From Acanthosoma haemorrhoidale (taxonomy: Eukaryota > Arthropoda > Insecta > Hemiptera > Acanthosomatidae): DNA of 64,000 bases. Under the pieces are notes generated by a model. It did no database searches and was not told the origin of the DNA. It saw only the letters and a program-made list of their open reading frames with translations. Made by a program: the position numbers and the translations under genes. The stretch spans positions 38,635,841 to 38,699,840 of the forward strand of contig OV884009.1 in assembly GCA_930367205.1 (NCBI GenBank), given 5' to 3'. Of the stretch, positions 44,530-56,800 are shown piece by piece; within the stretch, counting starts at the first letter, position 1; every line of letters starts with the position of its first letter.

Positions 44530-47480
44530 TCTCCGCGACTTAGTTACAACTGGTGATGTGGGAGTTGCAGAATTCCTTGGCTGCCTAATTTCGTTGTCAG
44601 AGAAGGTAAATTTCTTCTTAGCATGCGAAGCTTGACTAGGAGTGATGTCATTCTTTATTTGCTCTGGAACGTACACGAAGCCATCCCCATCTAAGGTGAT
44701 TAAGTAGTGCAACTTGCCGAATTTCTTGATTACAGTGCCAAATCTCCATGAAGATTTGCCATTTGCATACCACCTAGCTTGTACGCTGTCTCCTATCTGG
44801 AGTTGGCGAACTTTCTTATACTTGTCTGGAGATAAATCAGAATTGTTAATCGGTGGTTTAAGTGCATCTAGCTTTATATTAATTTTCCTATTGAGATACA
44901 GTTCTGCCGCAGATTTCCCACAGGCTAACGGCGTAGAACGGTAGCGCAGGAGTATCTCTTGAACATTGGTCTACAGAAGCATTGTCAATTTAGACATTGC
45001 TTTCAATTTGTTTTTGAGTGTCTGAACATTCCTCTCCGCCAATCTGTTCGTAGCCGGATGTCCCGGAACTATAAATTTTTGTTTAATTCCAGCCATATCA
45101 CAGAATTTGGTGAATTTCTCACTCTTGAAAATGGTTGCATTATCAGAAACTAGCATTCGTGGAAATCCATGGATATAGAATATCGATTGTAATAATTTAA
45201 TTGTTTCTTGCGAAGTAGGGGCTTCTTTGATATACGCACTTCTACCCATCTGGATTTGGCGTCAACCAGTAACAAAAAATGGTGATTTTCAAATGGTCCG
45301 GCATAGTCTATATGGACTCTCTCGAAATTTTCTGTTGGCTCTTCCCAGGAATGAATAGGAACTTTTTCTGGATTTTTCCTTATGGTGGCACATTCTTGAC
45401 AGGATTTCACAAGATTTTCAATTTGTTGGTCAATATTTTTCCAATAAACATACCTTCTCGCTAACTGCTTCATTTTTACAATACCTATATGCGTGTGGTG
45501 TAACTCTGTTAATACATCTTCTTGAAGAGTTCGAGGTATCATAATTCTCTGGCCCTTGAAAATTATTCCATTTTGTAAATAGTATTCTGAATCATAGCAA
45601 TCATTATTTAGCAAATCACATTTTATTTTAGATAATTCTTCGTCCCTGGCTGTTTCCTCCTAAGTTTTATAATTTAATGAGTTATTCGAAATACTATTAA
45701 CACATTTATTAGAAATTAGGTCAACTTCCATATTAATTTCATCTTCAATTATAGTAGTTTCTTCTTGTATTGGCGTTCTTAATAGGTAGTCTGCATGTAC
45801 ATTTTCTTCTGCAGGTCGATGCTGGATTTTATAATCAAAATTGGTAAGCCAAGCCGCATATCTCATTAACCTAGCGGATGTCATCGCTGGTAGGTTTGCA
45901 CCTTCATGAAAAATTCTACTTAGTGGTTTGTTGTCTGTAATCAACGTGAAGGCTCTTCCAAATAGAAAATAAAAAAAAAATTTCAAGGCGAATACAATGG
46001 CTAGAGCCTCTCTGTCTACCTGACTATAATTCATTTCCGATTTCGAAAGTGATATTGAAGCAAATGCAATTGGCTTTTCTATGCCATCGACTACATGAGA
46101 CAACACACCTGCTATGCCGGTCGGCGAAGCATCACTAGCTACAACTACAGGTAATTCAGGATTGAAAGGTGTTAGGACTCTATCATTAGCCATTTCATTT
46201 TTCAAGTTCTGAAGGCGATTTCACACTACGAAGACCAGTGAAATTTTCTTTCCTTCTGGAGTAATAATTGAATTGGATGTGTAATTTTTGAAGCATTTGG
46301 AATGAATCTTGAATAATAAGAGATGATCCCTAAAAATATTTTAACATCTTCTTGATTTTGAGGTCGTGGAGCTTCTGTAATAGCCTTAATCTTTGATGGA
46401 TCCTTTGAAATTTTGTTTCCTTCAACAATGTAACCAAGATATTTAATTTTAGTTTTGAAAAATTGGCATTTTTTTTGGTTTAAATGTAAATCGTAAGATT
46501 GAAGTCTTTCCAGGCAAGCACAAAGTCGACTGTAACAATCTTGTAGAGTTGAACCATGCACTATAATGTCTTCAGAGTAAGCTGTAACGCCAGGAAGACC
46601 CACCAGAATCTGGTCCATAATACGATGAAACTCGCTTGGAGCAGTCTTGATTCCGAAAGACAGCCGGTTGAATTTAAATGCTCCTTTATGAGTTATGATT
46701 GTTTGAACGTTAGCGCTCTCTTCATCGACCGGAATATGTAAGTAAGCTTTGAATAAGTCCAATGTACAAAAAAAATTAGAATCTCGAAGATTACTTAGAA
46801 TATCATCAATTTTAGGAATCGGGTAGTGCGCTGAAAGAAGCTGAGGATTGACTGCTACTTTATAATCAATGCAAAGTCTTACAGACCCGTCGGGCTTAGG
46901 TATAACAACTAATGGTGATGCCCAATCACTAACTTGAACTAGAGTAATAATTCCTTCTCTTTCAAGGTTACTAAGCTCTTCTTCCACCTTTGTTTTTAGA
47001 GCGAATGGAATCTCTCTTGCTTTTAGACATACGGATTTTGCATTTTCTTTCAATTTTAAATTACATTGAATGTTAGGAGTGCAACCAACATGTTGTTCGA
47101 AAATTAATTTGAATTTCGAGTAAATATTTTGTAAAAAATTTGTTGTGTTTACGCATGCTATAGAATCACTTTGGGGTGAAATACTCTTGCTGTCTAAATC
47201 TTGCAATTTAATATTCAAATGTCGAATCCAGGTGCGGCCCAGTAGCGATGTAAATCCGTCCGGAACCACAAATAATATTTCTGTCGATACTGTATCTCTG
47301 TATTGAACAGGTGCTTCCACATAACCAAATGGAGTCACAATTCCAGATGTGTATGACCTAAAATGTATGTTGGTACTTTGAATTTTTGCTTTAAGTTGAA
47401 GTTTATAAAAAAATAGACTTGGGTAGCAGAGTCTGTCCCGCACCAGAATCCACTTTGAAGGTTTGTAACCTGTTTTCAAT
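44530..47480 (-). pseudogene. Mag-like pol, lightly broken
   Basis: The protease site FKVDSGAGQTLLPKS is at 47470-47425; a T-run near 47405 then shifts the frame. The RT frame 47494-46226 holds LEREGIITLVQVSDWASPLVV, VRLCIDYKVAVNPQL, FCTLDLFKAYLHIPV, and YSEDIIVH, where most relatives have YxDD. It ends at a stop at 46226. RNase H (VVVASDASPTGIAGVLSH, IAFASISLSKSEMNYSQVDREALA, LITDNKPL) spans 46205-45660. The integrase HHCC region (HHTHIG...CQEC) and core first Asp (VHIDYAGPF) are at 45530-45280. After a frame change come VSDNATIFKSE and NRLAERN, near 45145 and 45045, then the C-terminal SVQARWYANGKSSWRFGTVI to about 44670. The second RT catalytic residue replaced by Glu, and the stops, argue against activity. 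Confidence 0.88.
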
Positions 47481-47499
47481 TTTGACATTAACAAAATAT

Positions 47500-48092
47500 T
47501 TTTTGCGCATCTTGAATTGTTTGAAGAGATTGCTCAGCATAAATATCAATTATCTGGTAAACATCATATGTTTCTAATGAACTTGTATCAGCATCCTCAT
47601 TATTAACAGCATTAATATTTTTCTTGGAAGAGATCAGCTTTTTTAAACAAACTTTCTCAACATGTCCTTCTTTCTTGCAATATTTACACTTTATCTGGTT
47701 GAATTTTACTCTACATTCTTTAGCGTTGTGATTATTACGGCCACAGCGAAAACATAGTCCTTCGTCAATTCCAAGATTTTTAAAATTTATAGTTTGTTTT
47801 TGTGGGCTTCTCTGTCAACTTCTTAATTGTTGTAAGAGTTTATAATGTTCAGCACCTATACTATTTAAAAGAATTGTTTTTGATGCGAATTCATTATTTT
47901 CCAAACCTTTCATTAATCAATAATTATTGAATCTTTCAAGGTACAGAGAAAAACATTCTTTAGATTTATCAAAATTTTTAAATTTTAAATAATAGATTCG
48001 GATTGTTTTTGAATTGGAATTACACCCTGTAAAAAAGCTTGAAATTGTGCTTGTTGAGCAGCCATAAATTGTTTAAATTGTTCAGGATCCAT
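47500..48092 (-). pseudogene. Mag-like gag with two zinc knuckles, broken
   Basis: The ATG at 48092 gives MDPEQFKQFMAAQQAQFQAF, typical of Mag-type gag N-termini. Stops at about 47920 and a gap follow. Near 47760-47640 two CCHC knuckles stand in tandem (GLCFRCGRNNHNAKECRV and IKCKYCKKEGHVEKVCL). The capsid middle is shorter than expected, suggesting a deletion. Confidence 0.8.
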
Positions 48093-48313
48093 ATTTAATT
48101 TCTTATCTTGTTTAATATTAATATTGTACCTTACCTGGAATTGAATATAGTTTATTTATGATTACTTCCAATGTAATAATACAGATTCAACTTCTTGAAC
48201 ACGATGTAGACAAACTATTTACAGTCAGTATTTATAATAAATAATAATTCACAACTATTAACAGTTCACTGTAACACCCAAAGTTCGATTTAGATCCTCG
48301 TCGTCAGTTCATT

Positions 48314-48473
48314 ATGTACTGGTTGAATTTAAATAGAATAAATACTTATTGAGCACACTCCTTTATTACGCGATTGATAACTAAAAACAAAACATGAATA
48401 AGGTTATCCTTAGATAACAACAACTTCACCTAATTGATGACTCGATAAATACGATAGTTCGATAGACACAACA
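48314..48473 (-). repeat. 5' LTR of the Mag-like element
   Basis: On the element strand it begins TGTTGTGTCTATCGAACTAT at 48473. It is followed inside the element by GAACTGACGACGAGGATC. Confidence 0.88.
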
Positions 48474-48512
48474 GAAGTACTGTTAAATAACATGAAATAA
48501 AAATCATACCTT

Positions 48513-48642
48513 TTAAGGACAGGCCAATTCGAATGATAAAGGTTTAATTCAAACAGCTTCCCGGTGTGAGCAAAGTCAAAGAAGGTTATGGAGCGTTTCC
48601 AAAGCCAGTATTCTTGAGATAGCCATTGTAGTAACTCAACTA
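48513..48642 (-). other. Candidate protein-coding exon, unidentified
   Basis: The minus strand reads ELLQWLSQEYWLWKRSITFF without a stop, continuing DFAHTGKLFELNLYHSNWPV, LKR and then a canonical GTATGA donor at 48512-48507. A TTATGTAG acceptor-like site lies at the upstream end near 48643. The Trp/Phe-rich, GC-balanced composition is unlike the surroundings. It lies upstream of the KAT14-like ORF on the same strand, with the Mag-like element in what would be the intron. I do not recognise the sequence and cannot tie it to KAT14. It could belong to another gene or an old transposon. Confidence 0.4.
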
Positions 48643-48769
48643 CATAAGTGTTAAATCACCCTATACTCTGGTGCATATATAATGTATTACAATTAGAGGT
48701 AAAACATGCTTTTCTGGTAATAAATTATGGAGAGGCCGGTAGTCGTGAAACAAGTAACAGAGGGTCGAA

Positions 48770-49000
48770 GGACCTGCAATAAAACCTGAGAGGGTAAGCC
48801 ACCTGCCCCTAATAAAACCAACACGGTAGACCTCTTGTCACCGTCCGGCAGTCATAAAATCATGCCATAAACAGTCCTTTAGGGGACCAGCGATCACATA
48901 CCTCGGTAGGTGTGACATCATAAAACACACCCTTTTAGACCAACAGTCAATAACTTAAGGGGGATTGGCCACCTGGGCATCATAAAACATTCCCCCTTTC
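48770..49000. repeat. Row of five hairpin-forming units with ATAAAA loops
   Basis: Five successive short inverted repeats enclose or abut the word ATAAAA: AGGACC-TGCAATAAAA-CCT near 48770, GGTAAGCC...ATAAAACC near 48794, GGCAGTCATAAAATCATGCC at 48847-48866, GGTGTGACATCATAAAACACACC at 48908-48930, and a GGGGGA...CATAAAACATTCCCCC unit at 48959-48995. The block is far more GC-rich than its flanks and non-coding. It adjoins an R1-ORF1-like reading on the minus strand, so it may be part of a non-LTR element. Confidence 0.55.
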
Positions 49001-49019
49001 AGCCGGCTCCGCCTTCCAC

Positions 49020-49400
49020 TAGGAAGGGGAAATTATATTCAAATCAGGAAGTTTCGCCCTGTAGAGACACTCTTTCCCAGGCTCCTCATCTAGACAGCCG
49101 CTATCACTCGGTCGCGATACGCCAGGGCCCCGGGGCCCTGGCAGTAAGTCCACTCAGCCTACCACTGGTCTACACTCTCTCTACCACACCTCTGCGCCGG
49201 CACCTTGTCTCACAGCCTCTAGCAGACCCTCTGACGACTTGACTATTACGCTGCCGACCTCCCGCCCGAACTCTGAAAACTGGTCTTATTCTTTATGAAA
49301 CCTCTGAACCTCTCTCCTGAACACAGTGTATTGACGGGACACATCCCTATCAATAAAATAGAGTCAGATATTAACGCCTACATGGAAATTGGTCCATGAT
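49020..49400 (-). pseudogene. Possible R1-type ORF1 fragment
   Basis: The minus strand reads VFRREVQRFHKE, then SEFGREVGSVIVKSSEGLLE, then AVRQGAGAEVWRE, with a few stops. The helical charged composition and the GxVIVKSSxGLLExV pattern fit the gag-like ORF1 of R1-clade elements, but no zinc knuckles remain. It contains a perfect 22-base GC palindrome at 49121-49142. Tentative. Confidence 0.4.
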
Positions 49401-51009
49401 ATAAACTACAACGATCCGCACTTGTCACCAGGGCTAGAGTGATTAGGCACTCCCCTAGTGACGCCCCCCGACAGCCATGAAAGGTAAAGCACTTCTTCGC
49501 TTTGGTGAAGCAGTGAGAAAATGGTAAATCTAGCGGTGAAAAGCTTAAATATTGTATCTGGCCTTAGATCTTTAATTAACACGACGTACTGTTATATCAA
49601 AACATCGTGTCTCAATCACGACGGTAGAGCTGGAATGAACGGGAATAGATAATAAGATAAACGCACTCACAGTTTATTATTTTACAACTTTGAATAAAAT
49701 ACTTGACAAAAAGCAAAATGAAAAAAGAAAATTAAGGAAAGTAATAACAAAGTTTAATTTCTAAACATTAAAGTTTAGATTTTTAGCCTGAAGTGGTTCT
49801 TGCTTTTTCTAGGAGAGATATGTACCAGGCTGTTGAGATAGTGTCACTGAGTGGTATGGCAGTCAATCCAAAGTCTTCTTGGTCTTCCTCATCGATTGTG
49901 ATATCTATGGTATTCAATCATTCCCTATGGCAAAAATGACAGCTGCTCGTACATAGTCGGCGATAACTTTTTTTTCTTTCATTTTTTACTTTTTTTAATA
50001 ATAAATTAATTATTAAAACTAATAAAAACAACAGTCACAGCATACAGTGTTGTCTGTCACATGGAGTACAGCCTTCTACTTACTACCTAATCATCCTGCC
50101 ATACATATCTGAAACATATTTCAGTGTATCCTACGGATCCACCACATCCATTCCTGCAACTTGCCGGTGTCCCTTGGGTGGTGTACTCAGTTCTATCCAT
50201 CTTCTTCATATTCTTCAGTTCTTCATATTCATCAAAACGTATACAGTCATGCATAGTCTACTTTCTAACATGACCTTGAAGGAGAAAGTCAGGCTGAGTC
50301 GGATAAAGGTCAGAAAATGTCATATGACAGCGATCATACTTCCGTTACGGATGAACAATTTAGGTCATCCATATTGCACTGCAATGATATGTTTACGACT
50401 GACAAGCAAAAAACACTATGTTTCATGTGTCCTACTATCTCCTATAAAGTCCCATGTTTGGCACGCCAACTAGATGTGGTGTGTTTACTAATATTATTTA
50501 AACTTCAGGTCCCTGTTTGGGAAGTAGAGTTGATGTTTCATGTAAGCTCACAATCAAGTATTAACGTTTAATACTTTATCATGCCTGGAGGGAACATTTG
50601 AATATTAAATAATAAGCTGATTCAATTATGTTGTTTATATATGGAAATAATTTAATGATAATCAATAATTAGTACTTGATTTATATAATAATAAACTGCA
50701 GTAATGGTTTAATGATTGTATGAGCTTAAAATATCGTCTACTCTAATATTAGTAACAGTCAATGCCACATACGTTTGCCTACAGGCCTGCTTTAAATGTG
50801 CATATCCTCTCTAGACGTCTTCCAAGACAATTATCGAATTTGGAAGCCTGGAATCAGCGGGTCATGTTTGTTAGCGAGAGTATAATGACGAATCTAATTT
50901 TATTTATTGATAAAATATATGCAGGCCTGTTCATTGATTGGCATGGGCTCCTCGGACTGCAATTTAAGGTCTGACAAGCTAACAAAAATCAGGTTATGCT
51001 AAAAGGAAA
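49401..51009. other. Unassigned stretch
   Basis: No supportable gene. Short plus-strand frames at 50174-50571 and 50762-50974 have no recognisable domains. Confidence 0.35.
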
Positions 51010-51210
51010 TATTTCGCGCGCAGTCTTGTGCCGCCTTTTTGTTATCAGCTGTAACCTTCATGTTACCTTAATGCATTCAATCAAAAAGATTCCATCATTA
51101 TGTGCGACTACTTACTTGTTCTATTATGTAATATTGTTCAATTTATAAAATATATGTTTCTCACGTTTATCAACATGTGTGTGCTTTTTTAACTGTTAAA
51201 GAACATAACA
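51010..51210 (+). repeat. 5' LTR of the deleted Mag-like element
   Basis: 201 bp; about fourteen differences from the 3' copy. The last 80 bases (TTCTATTATGTAATATTG onwards) are nearly identical between the two. Confidence 0.92.
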
Positions 51211-51404
51211 ATTGGTGACGAGTTTTAATCAGTGCGTAAGTGAACCGAAAATCGCGACCGATGTGTTTGTTCCGAGCTCACCAACGTGTTCAAACAACAT
51301 TAAAATACCGGTAAAATGTGTTATTTTGTCTTCAATCGACCGCTATCGTCGTAAAGGTAAGTACTAGACTAATTTCTATCGAATCATCAATAAAAACACT
51401 CGAA

Positions 51405-52820
51405 ATGGATGCTCAACAGTTCGAATCTTTTATGAAGACTTTCAGCGAACAACACACAAAGCAAAAATTGCCCAGCTCTTATGTGTTTCAATTGGCTCTT
51501 TACACTAAAACAATTTAGCTGCGTTTTTAGGCCCAGAAAAACCACTGAAGGGTCTCTCGTATGATGATCTTGTCAAGTCCTTTAAGACCTTGTTGATTCC
51601 TAAGAAAAACGCAGTAGTGTCACAACACTATTTTCTTAATATCTATCAAACTGGACACCAGTCTATTTCAGAGTTTGTTGCCACTCTTCAACGTGACATA
51701 GCTGAGTGCGAATTCTCTGTAAAATGCCAGTGTGACCAGTCTGTGTCAATCTTAGACGTTTTTCTCAGAGCACAGTCATTCGTGGCCTTTGAGATCACTG
51801 GGTAAGGAAACATATATTGCAATCTGACAAAAAGACGTTTTAGGACATTTTAGCTCTTGCCACAGCTCTTGAGGTATCGAGAATCGAAAGTGAAGAGTTG
51901 ACCCAGCGTTCTAATCCAGCTCGAACTTGCTCTGCCAGTGAAGTGAACAAAATGTCAAGGTCTAGCTCTAATCAACCCAGGTCGCGTTCCCGCCCCCGTC
52001 AACCTGATTTCAAGGTTCTCGGCATCGATAATCTGTGCCTCCGGTGCTCAGGGGAAAACCATCAGGTGTCGGAGTGTCGAGTTGATAAAAGCAAATTATA
52101 CTGCAACCTAGTAAGAAGAAGGGACATGTGTCACGCGTCTATATTACATCATCGATGGCAGCAAACAAAAGGAAATCAAATAAATCCAGCTCTATAAACT
52201 CCCTCCAAATTGCCAACACCAGCTCCGGAGCAACGCCAGCATACGGTCTCAATAAATTAGACACAGTGATCCAGAAAAATGACATTATTGTTGACTTGTT
52301 CGAGTTGAACCACCGTGAATCAGATAAGTATATGATCGACGTGTCGCTCAATGGAAAATTGTAGCGCTTTGAGGTCAATAGTGGGGCCAAATTTACCCTA
52401 TTAAGTGAGAATGAATTTGACAGACTTAACCTAAACTTGCCAGTTCACCCAACCAACCTAGCTTTTCGATCCTACTCTGGCAACATAATCTAATCAAAAG
52501 GTAAGGTACCTGTCAAGGCTGCTTACAATGGAAAACCAATCACCGGCGATGTCAACAAAGTACTAAGCCAACGGTACTATTTGGTCAGACTCGCCTCTTC
52601 TGGGCGAATACTAAAACGCCACATTATGGCAACTCTAGTTCCAAAGCCAAAATCCGTTTCGTTTGGACCGACTCAATCATTTGAGGTTCCCCGACTTCCA
52701 CCTACTCCAGCTGAATCCCTTAGAGAACCAACCGACCCAGAGCAGCTGGTCAGCAACGGAGTCCTTCTGGTGACCCGGAGACCAGGGCCACTCCACCAGC
52801 AGTGGACCTCGTCGTGAGAT
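51405..52820 (+). pseudogene. Gag-protease and pol tail of the deleted Mag-like element
   Basis: The ATG at 51405 gives MDAQQFESFMKTFSEQHT and is stopped at 51517. Later frames give the capsid-like HYFLNIYQTGHQSISEFVAT (51630-51690) and the knuckle LCLRCSGENHQVSECRV (52036-52086). Protease-like ELNHRESDKYMIDVSLNGKL, then RFEVNSGAKFTLLS follow at 52300-52400, with NSGA where DSGA is usual. At about 52550 the reading joins DVNKVLSQRYYLVRLASSGR and PKPKSVSFG, a post-integrase tail. The join implies a deletion of about 2.3-2.5 kb relative to complete relatives. Confidence 0.75.
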
Positions 52821-52909
52821 ACGCCTTCCGGCCCGATTTCACGATTATGACTTGAATTGTGTTACCTGAGTTTTTCAATTTAGTGGGGAAGAATCTGTGG
52901 TGTATTTCA

Positions 52910-53110
52910 TATTTCGCGCGCAGTCTTGTACTGCCTTTTTGTTATTAGTTGTAACCTTCATGTTACCTTAAGTCATTCAACCAAAAACATTCCATCATTA
53001 TTTACGACTACTTACTTGTTCTATTATGTAATATTGTTCAATTTATAAAATATATGTTTCTCACGTTTATCAACATGTGTGTGCTTTTTTAACTATTAAA
53101 GAACATAACA
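52910..53110 (+). repeat. 3' LTR of the deleted Mag-like element
   Basis: 201 bp, preceded by a purine-rich AGTGGGGAAGAA tract about 25 bases upstream. Followed directly by the GGAAA target duplication. Confidence 0.92.
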
Positions 53111-53115
53111 GGAAA

Positions 53116-53639
53116 CTATGCGATCAAAACAGGACCAGCTAATGGACTCACCTTCGGGGTTTTGAGAGATCCCAATAAGTCTCCATATATTTATAAATGT
53201 GAAGTTAGTCCCCACTTAATTTTCATTTGACGAATCGGGGAGGGGTTAGGATTTTACAAGGGGCTACTTCTTTGTTATTCCCTCCAATTAATGGACACCT
53301 AAAGTTTGGCTCTTTCTGCTAATTGTGGGTAGGGAAAAACGGGCGTCTTGGTCGTGGCTTTTATGGCCCACTATTTACCTGTTGAGTCATTCCGTTTTAT
53401 GCAAAACCGATTTTGGTATATTTAATTTACAATCCTTCTTCGCAGCGTTAATGTTATAGACGGCAAGAAACCTCTAAAGTTTAATTTATACAATAAAATT
53501 ATTAACTATAAACAAAATGATAATAAAATGTTAATTGTTAAATTAAAAGTTTTGGTTTGGTTGAAAATGGTTTGATACATGAATTTTTTTGGTAAAATAT
53601 TTAATCTGTATGAAGAACAGGTTTAATTGTGTAGTACAA
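53116..53639. other. Unassigned stretch
   Basis: No frame or repeat that I can support. GC-richer words at 53220-53390 may be an old repeat. Confidence 0.3.
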
Positions 53640-53890
53640 AGGGAGAGGCTCTACTGTCAAACGGGTATGGGGAGATTAGTAGGATTAATATTTAAGATTA
53701 TTATATGGAAAAATGGGCTGTCCAAATAGTCAATAGTGTCCGAATCTGGATGGGATGACAGGACTGCTGTGTCATCAGCAAACGTTACCAGGGTGGTATT
53801 GGAAGTAAAGGGGGAAATCAGAAGAGTAGAGGTTGGCGAGGATAGGGCCCAGGACTGCCCTATGGATATGGAATTACTGTTTCTTTGGGG
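53640..53890 (-). pseudogene. Jockey-like RT fragment with FADD motif
   Basis: The minus strand reads IGQSWALSSPTSTLLISPFTSNTT in broken form and then TLVTFADDTAVLSSHPDSDT near 53790-53735, followed by DYL. The FADD motif with the following AVLSSHPD is characteristic of Jockey-clade RT. The usual QGSVLGP block precedes it in degraded form. Short relic without ends. Confidence 0.75.
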
Positions 53891-56800
53891 TAGGAGGTAA
53901 TAAACCTTTTACCGACATTTTATTTTAAAAAGTAAATGAAACATCAATTTCATAAATACTATTATATTTAATTATAAAAAAAATGTAATGTTAAGGTTTT
54001 TTTAAAAGTTTTGCCTCTTGTTGACTTCTATTTGTTTCCAACATGAAGATTAGAGATGTCAGAACATCTCATTTTATGTGCTTTCACTACTAATTTCATC
54101 AAGATTAGTGCCTGGAAAAAAAAAAAAAAATCCATACTTTTTTAGCTAAATTACAAAGTTAAATATGTCAATGAATAATTAATTACATGGAATGCCACTA
54201 CTGGTGTGAAGAAACGCGAATGTTTCATATGAAATGTCCACAAAAAATTTCCTGATATGTTATCTAAAAAATGATGAAGTGAATATTTTGATGTAATAGG
54301 TAATTAGTGTATCCCATAAACAAAAAACTTCTATGCACCTATATGCCCAATAAGAAAACTAACAATCAACACAAGCACACATGTCAAAATAAAAACAAAT
54401 AAGGGACAAAGAGGTAAATAATGGGCTTTAAGCTTATTAGAAATAAGGGACGGATTTACATCTTTGTAAAAAGCTAAATTCATAAGTGCAGGCCCTTGGA
54501 TTTTTAGTGCTTGTTAAGGTGTGAGGCAAAGTAAACAGGCACATATTCACACTGAGAAAGACTAGTTTATTCGGGAGAAGTTTGACAGTTGGTTGGTTAA
54601 TTTACATCATACCGTGATTGCGATAGGTAGCACAGTTTGGACCATGCCTCTTGTCTCTACAATTATTAATACAGTGCATTCCTTTATGACTTTTACAGTT
54701 CTCTAGTCTAGAGAATTACCCTATTTTTAAAGTTATTATTTTTCTTAAATAAATATATGTATAAACATAACTATGTTATTTATTTGTATGTAAGAATATA
54801 CAATTAAAAATGTTAGAATACATAATTTGATGTTCTAATAAAATTGTTTCCATGTAGTTGATTATATTAACATAAATATATACCTAAACAATTTTATTAC
54901 ATGAAGCTATGTATCAAACCTAATATCCTGGCCTGCCATGCCAGGCTTCTTCCTACAATATTTTATCATCTATCACATTGCTGGTTGTCCTCTTTTTCCC
55001 TCTAGCAGATGGGGTTTGTTGAAAATCTTTTTGGCAAATGGTATGCTCAGTCATTCTCTTGACCTTCTATCTCACTTTTTCGAAACATTATTATCTTTGA
55101 CTCCCTAACAAGAGAGGGGAAAGGAGGGCCATTGGGTATGGACCTTTACTTCTAATTGATCCTCAGAACCAGCCAAGTTATGCCCCTGGCTCTGGCTTAA
55201 CATAAAATAATAACCAAATGTTTTTCCAATAATAAACACATTTCTTTTTTATTTATTTACAACTTATTTACATTATGAAATAAAGGTATTGTTTTATATC
55301 CTCAAAGTAAGTTTGTACACAATTCAAAACACATAATTGTTATAACCATTATGTTAGAGATAAATAATTAAGGGGAGACAAATTCTTGAAAAATGTTGAT
55401 GAATACTTAGTTAAGAGTGCACAGTACCTTAATACAGATAAGACTAATACTTAATAGGCTTTAGATGATACTAAGATGCATATTTGACCATAGAGTACCA
55501 AACCTCAGCTAAGTCGACAATCATTCCACTTGATTCAGACTAATTTCTATTCACAGCCACTCAAATCTATTTTATTCTAGTAGTGCCACCAACAAAATAA
55601 GTCATGCATATGTAAATATTAATGAATTCAGGTTAGTATTTGTAAAGTATACTTCGCTTAGACAAGGTTTAATAATATAAATTGAATATTTGTTTTTTGG
55701 GGGATTTTACTGAAACATCAGATTTAGAATATGAACGATTTTATTTTTGATCTTTTTAAATGATGTCAAATTAAATGTTTAATCTGTAGAAGTTGTATTT
55801 AAGGTAATGCCAATGTAACAAAGCTCTAAGGCAAAACTAAATAAAAACTACAAACATATGTAGTGTCCTTTAATAAGTGTTTCAAACATTCGAAAGGAGT
55901 GAAATATTTTATTTATCATTATATCTACTCAATTTTCTTAAATAAAAAATAAACCAAGTAAAACAAATATGTTATTGTAATTATCATCACCTTTACTTAC
56001 TTCCAAGAAACTTTTTATAGTGTTTGTTATAAGAAGTTTGGTATTCTAAGGATAATAAACATCAGACACTAAGAAACTTAGTAAAGAATTGCAATGATTC
56101 AGAGGGGTGGGGATGTATTAATCATAAAAGCTTTAGGTGACAGTTATTAACAGTTGAGTGAGCAATCAATGAGATGGGATAGAGTAATTTGGTTTGCATC
56201 TGTATTTTTTACTAAAAAGTATTACATTACAAATAGAATAGTATTCTGACCTTCACCCTCCACATAGAATCCTTAAAAAATTATGCCTTACAGGAACCTA
56301 GTTAGCCGGATTAAGGAGGTGATGACAAGTTTTGAACATGTGACACATGTAAATTAAGTTTTAAAAAAATGACTGTTTAATGCCTCCTTCTTCTCATCCA
56401 TCCACTTTTCTTTTTTGAAGGATCTGAATTAGAATTAAATAATATATGAGAAAATGCATTTATTATATTGGTGGTACCTTAACAGGAAAAAATTAAAACT
56501 GTAAACAAAGACGAAAGAAAAAATATTTTGACAAACCTATTCACTTATGTGCAATTTAATATAAACAATTATCTATAAATAAAGATGTATATATATCTAT
56601 AGCTAAATAAATAAATATATATTTCAGAAAAACAATAAATAATAAAAATTTATAATTATAAATAAATATTTCTGTAAACAATTCAAAATAATTCCAGTAT
56701 TATCTTTCTGAGCTATTAAAAAAAATAATAGTAAAACAATAACAGATATAAATTAAAAAAAATACTGGCCTAAAACTCTCGAATGTAATACTACTATGGG

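Larger units (their letters stand above)
44359..48473 (-). mobile_element. Mag-like Gypsy retrotransposon, near full length
   Basis: LTRs of about 160-164 bp lie at both ends (44364-44527 and 48314-48473; the element strand begins TGTTGTGTCTATCG). The GAAGT at 44354-44358 and 48474-48478 is a 5-bp target duplication. On the minus strand the interior carries gag with zinc knuckles, protease, RT, RNase H and integrase, followed by a post-integrase tail, in the Gypsy order and without env. After the 5' LTR comes GAACTGACGACGAGGATC, similar to the TGACGAGGAT primer region seen in Mag-type elements. Frames are damaged at a few points only. Confidence 0.92.
51010..53110 (+). mobile_element. Internally deleted Mag-like Gypsy element with perfect TSD
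   Basis: Two LTRs of 201 bp (51010-51210, 52910-53110; TATTTCGCGCGCAG...GAACATAACA) flank 1.7 kb. GGAAA lies on both sides (51005-51009, 53111-53115), a 5-bp target duplication. The primer region ATTGGTGACGAG follows the 5' LTR. The interior retains gag and protease and then jumps to the post-integrase tail; RT, RNase H and the integrase core are gone. It could only have moved using another element's polymerase, or the deletion came later. Confidence 0.92.
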
